Part shown: piece by piece, positions 1-7,041 of the stretch
Position numbering within the stretch: position 1 is the first letter of the stretch
Layout of the letters: each line of letters begins with the position of its first letter
Assembly: GCA_045600025.1 (NCBI GenBank)
Contig: JAZRXC010000012.1
Location: forward strand, 1-49,457
Source of the DNA: UBA3774 sp045600025
Lineage (GTDB): Bacteria; Bacillota; Clostridia; Lachnospirales; Lachnospiraceae
Reading direction: 5' to 3'
Length of the DNA stretch: 49,457 bases
Translations under genes and position numbers: made by a program
Notes under the pieces: generated by a model
What the model saw: the letters and a program-made list of their open reading frames with translations, nothing else
Told to the model about the DNA's origin: nothing
Database searches by the model: none

Positions 1-338
1 TTACCCATAATGCGCTTGAACATCATACGCCCTGCTATGCTGACAATGATAGGAGAAGCATCCATAATGCCGCGGCGCTCATTGTAATCATCGTTAATTG
101 CCGCACGTGCCTCTTCTTCGGAAAGGCCCTCTGTATTAACAGCAGAACGCGCGCCGAGAAGCTCACTCTCATGAGCCTCATACAAGGCCTTAGCCTCATC
201 AGTATGATGGGTCTGGTCATAAGTTGTAATCTGAAAAGGATCAGCCCCGGCCTGTTGCAGCTCCGCAAGCTTTTCTCTGCGAACCTTAAGAAGCTGGCCT
301 AAGTCCTGCTCCATGGTAGAATTATTTTGCTCTGCCAT
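1..338 (-). CDS. lysS: Lysyl-tRNA synthetase, N-terminal part (cut by window edge)
   Basis: Class II lysyl-tRNA synthetase charges tRNA-Lys in the cytoplasm. Only the first 112 codons are present and the gene runs off the left edge. The translation begins MAEQNNSTMEQDLGQLLKVR, has the RREKLAELQQAGADPF segment typical of bacterial LysRS N-termini, and reaches the start of the anticodon-binding OB domain (VSIAGRMMFKRIMGK). Between these lies a roughly 40-residue acidic stretch (about residues 52-95) that is absent from short LysRS proteins; I believe related clostridial enzymes carry a similar insert. The start follows greA by 8 bases, and a GAGG ribosome binding site overlaps the greA stop, so the pair is surely co-transcribed. 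greA-lysS is a common clostridial gene order. Confidence 0.88.
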   Translation of the reverse strand, partial: MAEQNNSTMEQDLGQLLKVRREKLAELQQAGADPFQITTYDQTHHTDEAKALYEAHESELLGARSAVNTEGLSEEEARAAINDDYNERRGIMDASPIIVSIAGRMMFKRIMG

Positions 339-346
339 AAAAAACC

Positions 347-826
347 TCAGCTCTTGGTAATCTTTAATACTTTATATGTGCCGATGTTGCCATTGGGAAG
401 TTCAACCTTAACAACATCATTCTTCTTGTGGCCGATTAAAGCAGCACCAACCGGAGACTCATTTGAAATCTTTCCGGCAAGACTGTCGGCCTCGGTAGAA
501 CCAACGATGGTGTACTCAACATCTTCATCGAACTCATCATCGTGCAGCTTAACCTTGCTGCCGATACCGATCTTCTTGGTGTCAACATCATCATCAGCAA
601 CAACCTCAACATCCTTAAGAATCTTCTCGATCTCCTGAATGCGGATTTCGATATCACGCTGCTCGTCTTTAGCTGCGTCATATTCGGCATTCTCTGACAG
701 GTCGCCCTGCTCACGTGCTTCTTTAATCTTCTGAGCAACCTCCTTGCGGCGGTTAACTTTAAGGTCAGCAAGCTCTTCTTCAAGCTTGGCAAGACCACTC
801 TGAGTTAAAATCTTTTTCTCTTCCAT
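347..826 (-). CDS. greA: Transcription elongation factor GreA
   Basis: GreA binds the RNA polymerase secondary channel and stimulates cleavage of backtracked transcripts. The 159-residue length is normal. The N-terminal coiled coil (about residues 1-75) contains the diagnostic REQGDLSENAEYDAAKDEQ, with the acidic tip residues used for transcript cleavage. The C-terminal FKBP-like domain follows (about 80-159; SNESPVGAALIGHKKNDVV). The ATG is preceded by AAGGAG at normal spacing. It is transcribed leftward into lysS. No convincing promoter was found in the 56-base gap to the upstream aminotransferase, so it may also be read from that gene. Confidence 0.97.
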   Translation of the reverse strand: MEEKKILTQSGLAKLEEELADLKVNRRKEVAQKIKEAREQGDLSENAEYDAAKDEQRDIEIRIQEIEKILKDVEVVADDDVDTKKIGIGSKVKLHDDEFDEDVEYTIVGSTEADSLAGKISNESPVGAALIGHKKNDVVKVELPNGNIGTYKVLKITKS

Positions 827-882
827 GACAAAACTCCTTAATAATATATATTACGTGCCAACTGCACTACGAAAAAATCAAA

Positions 883-2100
883 TTAATACTGTTTGTAATC
901 CGCAAGGAAATCGCCAAGACGATTCATAGCCTCTGCCAAAACGGAAGCCTCCGGCAGACATACAACGCGGAAATGATCCGGTGCCGGCCAGTTAAATCCC
1001 GTACCTGAAACGATAAGCACGTGCTTGGCATTCAGGAAATCAAGGGCAAATTTATTATCATCATTAATATGATGCATCTCCGTGTCAATCTTCGGGAACA
1101 TATAGAAAGCAGCCTTATTCGGAACCACTGACATACCGTCGATCTTAGCGATAGTATCAACGACTGCCTTGCGCTGCTCATAAAATCTTCCGCCGGGCGC
1201 AAGCAGAGGCTTTGCGAAGAACGGATCAGCCAGAGCAACCGGAATCGCGTTCTGCGCGGGAACATTTGCACACAGTCTCATAGAAGAAAGCACATTGAGA
1301 CCGGTGATAAAATCCTCTGCGTGACTCTTATCGCCTGATATGCACATCCAGCCAACACGGTATCCGCATACAAGATGTGACTTGCTGAGTCCGTTAAATG
1401 TAATGCAGAAAAGATCCGGAGCAAGTGATGCAATAGATGTATGCTTGCGATCATCAAGCAGGAGCCTGTCGTATATCTCATCGGCCAGAATAATCAGATT
1501 ATTCTTACGAGCCAGCTCAACTATCACCTTAAGAATATCATCGGAATAAATCGCACCGGTAGGATTGTTCGGATTGATAACTACAATCGCCTTGGTGCGC
1601 TCATTAATCTTTGCTTCGATATCGGCAAGATCAGGCATCCACTCATGAGCCTCATCGCAAATGTAGTGCACGGCGCGTCCGCCTGCAAGATTAACAGATG
1701 CTGTCCACAGCGGATAGTCAGGCGCGGGAACCAGTACCTCATCTCCGGCGTTAACAAGCGCGTTAAGCGTCATGGTAATGAGCTCACTTGCGCCATTGCC
1801 GAGGTAGATCTCATCTACGCAAATATTAGGAAGGTTCTTGGTCTTGCAATACTCAAGTACCGCCTCACGCGCGGGAAGAATACCCTTTGAATCTGAATAT
1901 CCTTCAGACGCCTCAAGTGTATCCTGCATACGGGCAACCAAAGGACCTGGTGCGTAATAGCCAAAAGGACCCGGGTTTCCGATATTGAGCTTAAGAATCT
2001 CAACACCCTTTTTCTCGAGTTCATTTGCGGCATCAAGTAAAGGACCACGAACAGCATAATTCACCTGAGCCAGTTTATCTGATCTGCGAATTTCATTCAT
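883..2100 (-). CDS. PLP-dependent aminotransferase, alanine transaminase (AlaA) type
   Basis: A fold-type I class I/II aminotransferase of about 405 residues. The opening IRRSDKLAQVNYAVRGP and LNIGNPGPFGYYAP resemble the AlaA/YfbQ glutamate-pyruvate aminotransferases. Visible active-site elements are NPNNPTG near 186-192, DEIYDRL near 207, the PLP lysine in FNGLSKSH (Lys240) and the following GYRVGW arginine. The frame is open further upstream, but AGGAGG lies 8 bases before the ATG at 2098-2100, so I start there (MNEIRRSDK). It lies 58 bases after the DUF1015 gene of the serC pair, so an amino-acid nitrogen role fits. Exact substrate specificity cannot be read from sequence. Confidence 0.9.
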   Translation of the reverse strand: MNEIRRSDKLAQVNYAVRGPLLDAANELEKKGVEILKLNIGNPGPFGYYAPGPLVARMQDTLEASEGYSDSKGILPAREAVLEYCKTKNLPNICVDEIYLGNGASELITMTLNALVNAGDEVLVPAPDYPLWTASVNLAGGRAVHYICDEAHEWMPDLADIEAKINERTKAIVVINPNNPTGAIYSDDILKVIVELARKNNLIILADEIYDRLLLDDRKHTSIASLAPDLFCITFNGLSKSHLVCGYRVGWMCISGDKSHAEDFITGLNVLSSMRLCANVPAQNAIPVALADPFFAKPLLAPGGRFYEQRKAVVDTIAKIDGMSVVPNKAAFYMFPKIDTEMHHINDDNKFALDFLNAKHVLIVSGTGFNWPAPDHFRVVCLPEASVLAEAMNRLGDFLADYKQY

Positions 2101-2158
2101 AGCCATAACCTCCTGAGCGAAAATTATACTATCTATCGATAATAATAGCAATAGCGCG

Positions 2159-3391
2159 TTACTTTATCCTGCGCGCCTCCAGGTAATATCTCTTGTCTCT
2201 GGCGTGCCCCATAGAAAAAGTTTTTCTCGGCAGAACACCATCCTTCTTAATTGACGGAAACAGCTCATCCTTAGCCATAGCGGGAAGCAGAAATGCCATC
2301 GCGCCCGGTTCCATTCCGAGCCTAATTGCCGTCTCATCGTCATGGATGTAATCGATGCTGCCGCCTGCCGCGGGCAAATATTTGTCGAGAAATCTCTGAA
2401 GGCTGTCAACCGCCAAGGCCGCGGGCGGGTCGGGTATGGTAATCATGCCGCCGTTGCCGTCGCATATGAATCCTACCTGCTGACCGATACCATCGCCTAA
2501 GTAGCTGCCCGGATATTCGGCAAGAAGCGCTTCGAGCACTGCATCAGGCTCTACTCCGCTTAGCACGCGATGAATCGGCTCGAACTGCAGCGCCTCATCG
2601 TAGATATTAACAATTTCAACCAGCGCATAACGGCTGGGGATATCACGGCTTCCGAGAAGCTCGGCTTCTTCTTCAAAGCAGCGCTTAGCGGATGCAAGCG
2701 AATGATTGCCGTCTCCTACTGCAAAAAGCATATCCGGTGACTTCTTGTGCAGCTTCTGCAATGCTGCGGCTACCTTCCCCGCGATGTCATCGGGAATCAC
2801 AACCCCGCGGATGTGTCCGCCGCCCTGCATCAGGTCAAAATCATATGCGGGTGTGCATGTGATTAAATCAGCAAAAAGCGGCTCAATGCATGAGCGCTCG
2901 GCATCATCAAGTAGCAGCATGACATGCGGAAGCTCAAGCGCGGCGCCGCGTCTCACCTTCGCACGCGGAGGAATTCTATCAAGCACAGTGCCCTCCGTTG
3001 CACGAATCTGCGCAGCAGAACCCGGAGCAAAATCATATTCTGCAAGATCTATTTGCCCCACGATTCCGCGACGAATACGACCATCTGTCTGCGTGCGTTC
3101 AACATAAATAAGTGCATTTTTGTATTCGGTAAAAATGCCCTGCGCAAGATACTCGCGCATAGTGGCATTTATCTTTTCTATATGTTCTTCAGTATCCGGC
3201 TGTCCGAGTCTTGCCTCAGGCAATATAAGATGCAGGCTCGAAGGTGCTTCGCCTACTATCTCGGCAGTCTCCTGCCAGTATTCAGGTTCGGATGTAAACT
3301 GGTCGCAGGCTATAACCGACCAGCGTTTCATATCTGCGTCTGGCAGCAGGATGTCTGCCGGCATAAAAGGAAGGCCCGAAAAATCTGCCAT
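2159..3391 (-). CDS. DUF1015 family protein, serC-linked
   Basis: A 410-residue full-length DUF1015 protein. Family signatures include MPADILLPDADMKRWSVIACDQF at the start and GDGNHSLASAK (about residues 226-236). The family has no firmly assigned reaction known to me. The D-G-x-H core (227-230) resembles the D-G-x-H motif of ParB/sulfiredoxin-fold kinases such as archaeal free-serine kinase, so a link to serine is an inference, not a demonstration. Its ATG overlaps the serC stop (TGATG), implying translational coupling, with GAGGAG 11 bases upstream. In related Clostridia this family often sits with serC and serA; no serA lies between them here. Confidence 0.9.
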   Translation of the reverse strand: MADFSGLPFMPADILLPDADMKRWSVIACDQFTSEPEYWQETAEIVGEAPSSLHLILPEARLGQPDTEEHIEKINATMREYLAQGIFTEYKNALIYVERTQTDGRIRRGIVGQIDLAEYDFAPGSAAQIRATEGTVLDRIPPRAKVRRGAALELPHVMLLLDDAERSCIEPLFADLITCTPAYDFDLMQGGGHIRGVVIPDDIAGKVAAALQKLHKKSPDMLFAVGDGNHSLASAKRCFEEEAELLGSRDIPSRYALVEIVNIYDEALQFEPIHRVLSGVEPDAVLEALLAEYPGSYLGDGIGQQVGFICDGNGGMITIPDPPAALAVDSLQRFLDKYLPAAGGSIDYIHDDETAIRLGMEPGAMAFLLPAMAKDELFPSIKKDGVLPRKTFSMGHARDKRYYLEARRIK

Positions 3392-4479
3392 CAGCTGTGT
3401 GTCTCCTCAAAATTCTTCATAAAATCAACCAAAGCTTCAACTCCCTCGCGAGGCATAGCATTGTAAATAGAAGCACGAAGTCCACCTACGCTGCGATGAC
3501 CTTTCAGATTATCAAAGCCCTCGGCCTTGGCAAGCTTGACAAATTCCGCGTCAAGCTCATCTGAGCCGGTGCGGAAGCAGACATTCATCATAGAACGGCT
3601 TTCAGGTTCAACGCTCGCTTTAAAGAGTCTGCTGTTATCAAGATAATCGTAAAGCACCGCTGCCTTATCCTCATCAATCTTCTGCATAGCCGAAACTCCG
3701 CCGAGATCAAGGAGATATTTGAATACCTTCCCTACGCAGTAGATGCCCCAGCAGTTCGGGGTATTGTACATGGAATCATTAGCCGCGTGAATATAATAGC
3801 TCATATAAAGCGGAAGCTCTTTATCAAGTTCCTCGCGGATTAGGTCGCGGCGAATGATAACCACCGCCATGCCGGCAGGACCTACGTTCTTCTGAACGCC
3901 TGCCCAGATAAGACCGTAATCACTTACATTGCAGGGACGTGATAAAAACATCGAAGACTGATCGGATACAAGGATATGTCCCTTCGTATTCGGAATCTTC
4001 GGATAGGTGGTTCCGTTAATTGTTTCGTTTTCGCAGATGTATACGTAATCCGTATCTTCAGGAAGCGCAAGATTGCTGCAATCCGGAATATAGGTGTAGT
4101 TCTTATCTTTTGAAGAAGCCACAACTTCAACCTTACCGACTTTTTGGGCTTCTGTAATCGCCTTGCTTGACCATGTGCCGGTATCTATGTAGCAGGCCGT
4201 ACCGCCACGCATCAGGTTCATAGGAACCATGGAAAACTGCAGGGTTCCGCCACCCTGGATAAAGAGCACTTCGTAATTATCAGGGATCCCCATAAGAGTG
4301 CGAAGGTCCTCTACTGCGCTGTCGTAAATGTCGGTAAACATCTTTGAGCGGTGGCTCATTTCCATAACGCTCATACCACATCCGCGGTAGTTCATTACTT
4401 CATCGCGAATCTCTTCCAGCACCGGTTCGGGCATCATTGCAGGTCCGGCGGAAAAATTGTAAACACGGTCGTATTTCAT
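3391..4479 (-). CDS. serC: Phosphoserine aminotransferase
   Basis: SerC converts 3-phosphohydroxypyruvate and glutamate to phosphoserine in serine biosynthesis. At 362 residues it has the usual length and opens with the diagnostic VYNFSAGPAMMPEPVLEEI. The phosphate-binding FIQGGGTLQF is near 73-82, the PLP lysine lies in WAGVQKNVGPAG (Lys197), and the C-terminal GHRSVGGLRASIYNAMP is the family signature. A GAGGATC ribosome binding site precedes the ATG. It heads the serC-DUF1015 pair. A structured element (4508-4553) lies in its leader. Confidence 0.97.
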   Translation of the reverse strand: MKYDRVYNFSAGPAMMPEPVLEEIRDEVMNYRGCGMSVMEMSHRSKMFTDIYDSAVEDLRTLMGIPDNYEVLFIQGGGTLQFSMVPMNLMRGGTACYIDTGTWSSKAITEAQKVGKVEVVASSKDKNYTYIPDCSNLALPEDTDYVYICENETINGTTYPKIPNTKGHILVSDQSSMFLSRPCNVSDYGLIWAGVQKNVGPAGMAVVIIRRDLIREELDKELPLYMSYYIHAANDSMYNTPNCWGIYCVGKVFKYLLDLGGVSAMQKIDEDKAAVLYDYLDNSRLFKASVEPESRSMMNVCFRTGSDELDAEFVKLAKAEGFDNLKGHRSVGGLRASIYNAMPREGVEALVDFMKNFEETHS

Positions 4480-4507
4480 GTCTGATCCTCTGGGTCTTAA
4501 AAATCAA

Positions 4508-4553
4508 GTAGAGGAATCTGCCCCGGCATAAGCCTTCGGCCACATTCCTCTAC
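4508..4553 (-). terminator. Branched hairpin between the STAS-kinase gene and serC
   Basis: Arms GTAGAGGAAT (4508-4517) and ATTCCTCTAC (4544-4553) form a perfect 10-bp stem. The enclosed 26 bases can fold into two small GC hairpins, giving a three-way-junction shape. Read on the minus strand the stem is followed by TTGATTTTTAAG, a modest U-rich tract. It could therefore terminate the upstream STAS-kinase transcript, act as a serC leader element, or both. It matches no riboswitch class I can recognise by eye. Confidence 0.6.
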
Positions 4554-4581
4554 GTACGCATATTATCTATTGATTAATAAA

Positions 4582-5760
4582 TCAAAAGTCAAGTGTATCA
4601 ACCTCAGCCAGGAGCTCTGTGAGTCCTGCGCGGGCGATGTCAAAAGCCTTCTGCTCGAGCTCATTGCTGATGCCACGGCGTACGGTGTGACGCATCAAGC
4701 GCACGAATGCCATAAGCTTAACTTTCTTCTCGACTTCTGTAACTCTTGCTTCATCTTCAGTCTTAAGATAGATACGCAGGAATCTGTTCCAGAATTCAGT
4801 AGTAACAGTATACGGAAGTCCTATGAAATCCTCTGTCTGTTTGGGATTGGCAAGGCCAAAACCAACGTATGCAATATATACATTTGCAAGTTCAAATACC
4901 GGATGTCCGTGTGACAAAGTATCCATATCAATGATAAGAGCCTCATCTCCCTGCATCATGATATTGTTGGTGTGATAATCGCCGTGCTGCATTGTGAGCA
5001 CATCGGGAGTCGCATCAATGAGCGCAATGAGCTTATCATATTCAGCCGGAGCGATGTATTCCTTAACTGTATCGGTCCACTTCTTGATAAGAATCTTAAC
5101 ATCAGGCATATCGCTTGCCTTAACGGGAGTTTCATGAATATTTCTCAGCATATCAGCCGTGATCTTAACGTATTCCTCGAACTTGTCGGGATTCTCGGCA
5201 ATCATCTCTGAAAATGATTTTGCATTGAGAAGTTCAAATACTGAGCCGTATTTATCATCAACTCTGACAACATCATATGAAATAGCGGTAGGAACACCGA
5301 GTATGAAGGCCTTACGCGCAAGCTCGCGCTCGCGATGAATATCCGGAAGGCTGTCCGGGTTGTTGTATACCTTAACGATAGTGTCTTCGTTAAGACGATA
5401 TACTGTACCCTTCGCGCCCTTACCGATGATGCTGCAACCTTCAACTGAAAGCTTACGATAGCCCTTCTCAATCGGAATCATCTCTGAGAATCCGGTCATC
5501 TCAAATACCTCATATACTTCTGATGAAGCATTGATAACCTTCAGTGTAGGCTCATCCTTGCGTAGCTTTAATATGGCACGAAGTCCCGCACTGGAGATGT
5601 ATTCAAGATCATCTACATCAAGAATAATTGCGTCATGAGGATACTGCTCACGTGCGGCACTGAACTCTTGTGCAACCTGGTCGGCATTTGTGGTATCGAT
5701 ACGTCCGCCTGCGAAAAGTGTTAATGTTCCATCGTTAACTGATGCTGTGATAATACTCAT
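4582..5760 (-). CDS. STAS domain fused to an APH-like phosphotransferase
   Basis: A 392-residue two-domain protein. Residues 1-100 are a STAS (SpoIIAA/RsbV-like) domain: LILDV-type strand, then DLEYISSAGLRAIL with the phospho-acceptor serines at 56-57. Residues about 105-390 form an aminoglycoside/choline-kinase-like fold: glycine loop IGKGAKGTVYR (112-122), lysine in VKVYN (130), catalytic loop MQHGDYHTNNIM (Asp261) and metal-binding IIDMD (277-280). STAS domains relay signals through phosphorylation by RsbW-type kinases; the second domain would phosphorylate a small molecule or act as a pseudokinase. AGGAG lies 6 bases before the ATG. It follows the CofE-like gene by 15 bases, so the two are co-transcribed. 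Substrate and partners are unknown. Confidence 0.88.
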   Translation of the reverse strand: MSIITASVNDGTLTLFAGGRIDTTNADQVAQEFSAAREQYPHDAIILDVDDLEYISSAGLRAILKLRKDEPTLKVINASSEVYEVFEMTGFSEMIPIEKGYRKLSVEGCSIIGKGAKGTVYRLNEDTIVKVYNNPDSLPDIHRERELARKAFILGVPTAISYDVVRVDDKYGSVFELLNAKSFSEMIAENPDKFEEYVKITADMLRNIHETPVKASDMPDVKILIKKWTDTVKEYIAPAEYDKLIALIDATPDVLTMQHGDYHTNNIMMQGDEALIIDMDTLSHGHPVFELANVYIAYVGFGLANPKQTEDFIGLPYTVTTEFWNRFLRIYLKTEDEARVTEVEKKVKLMAFVRLMRHTVRRGISNELEQKAFDIARAGLTELLAEVDTLDF

Positions 5761-5775
5761 AAAAATCTCCTAATG

Positions 5776-6978
5776 TTAATCGTTTGTATAGTTGTCGAAA
5801 TATCCCTGTACAAGCACTACGGGAGTACCCTTATCTCCTGAACCTGAAGTAAGGTCGCAGAGCGAACCAATCAGGTCGGTAAGCTGACGAGGTGTGGTTC
5901 CTTCGGAAACCATATTGCCCTTCAGGTTGCCGTCTTTTTCTTTTATCTTATCGGAAATAGCTGCCTTAAGCTCGTCTCCGGAGAGATCCTTGTAGTCATT
6001 GTCTGCAAGATACTTAAGCTTAAGCTCGTTGGGTGTTCCGCGAAGTCCCTCGGTAAATGCCGGAGAAACAACCGGGTCAGCTAATTCCCAAATCTTGCCC
6101 TGGGGATCCTTGAAAGCACCGTCGCCGTATACCATAACTTCGATGCGCTTACCTGTAGCTTCCTCAACAAGTGCCTGAATTCTGTCAACAACCGGCTGGC
6201 AATTTCTCGGGAAGAGCTTAACGCTGTCTTCTGTAGATTTATTTGATCCGAGCAGACCGTAGCTTTCATTGTATCCGCTTCCGTTTATAGGGGCAGTCAT
6301 AATATCATCGAGTCCGAGAACTACGGCAGCGCCGGCATCCTTAAGAACCTTCTTTGAATGTGCGCGGGTATGAATATCGCAGCACAGAACATGGTCAGTG
6401 TAATTAAGAATTGTCTTGGCCTGATTGGCAAATACAAATTCAACCTCGCAGCCGCACTCTTCGATAAGGTTGCCGTAATACTCTACATAATCCATACCGG
6501 TGAAGGGATGCTTGTCATAACCGAACAGCTCACGGTAGCGCTTGATATCAAGAACATCCGTGTAAGGATTAACGCCTGAAGCCTCGAACTTCTCAGCGGT
6601 GATGGTGCTGTTGCCGACTTCATCGTTGGGATAGCTGAGCATAAGAACTATCTTCTTGCAGCCCTTAGCTATGCCGCGGAGCGGAATGGCAAAACGGTTG
6701 CGGGAAGTAATCGGGAATATTACTCCGACTGTCTCACCGCCGAGCTTTGCTTTTACGTCTGCCGCTATATCATCAACTGTGCAGTAATTGCCCTGTGTAC
6801 GGGCTACTACTGACTCGGTTACTGCTATAACATCTTTGTCGCGCAGCTCAAAGCCCTCGCTTTTTGCTGCTGCAAGTACACTGTCCGCAACAAGTTTCGG
6901 AAGGTCGTCGCCCTGACGGAAGATAGGGCAGCGGATTCCGCGGCTTATTGTACCTACTAATCTCTGATTATCACTCAT
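5776..6978 (-). CDS. Coenzyme F420-0:L-glutamate ligase (CofE)-like protein
   Basis: About 400 residues with a CofE/F420_ligase domain: DKDVIAVTESVVARTQGNY near residues 45-65, then a GVIFPITSRNRFAIPLRGIA segment and VMVYGDGAFKDP. CofE adds gamma-linked glutamates to F420-0, but this longer clostridial branch occurs in organisms not thought to make F420, and no F420 biosynthesis gene is visible here. The true substrate is therefore open. I chose the ATG at 6976-6978 (MSDNQRLVG) because AAGGAGG sits just upstream; the longer open frame lacks a site. It lies 63 bases downstream of uvrA and 15 bases before the STAS-kinase gene. Confidence 0.8.
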   Translation of the reverse strand: MSDNQRLVGTISRGIRCPIFRQGDDLPKLVADSVLAAAKSEGFELRDKDVIAVTESVVARTQGNYCTVDDIAADVKAKLGGETVGVIFPITSRNRFAIPLRGIAKGCKKIVLMLSYPNDEVGNSTITAEKFEASGVNPYTDVLDIKRYRELFGYDKHPFTGMDYVEYYGNLIEECGCEVEFVFANQAKTILNYTDHVLCCDIHTRAHSKKVLKDAGAAVVLGLDDIMTAPINGSGYNESYGLLGSNKSTEDSVKLFPRNCQPVVDRIQALVEEATGKRIEVMVYGDGAFKDPQGKIWELADPVVSPAFTEGLRGTPNELKLKYLADNDYKDLSGDELKAAISDKIKEKDGNLKGNMVSEGTTPRQLTDLIGSLCDLTSGSGDKGTPVVLVQGYFDNYTND

Positions 6979-7041
6979 ATTATGCCTCCTTATAGGCAAA
7001 TGATTTTGCATTAAAAAGTATAATGTTTTCAGGTTCAAAAA

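Noticed and set aside
4508..4553. The serC leader stem as a known riboswitch
   Set aside because: It lacks the conserved cores of the THF, ZTP, glycine, SAM, purine and fluoride classes as far as I can compare by eye.
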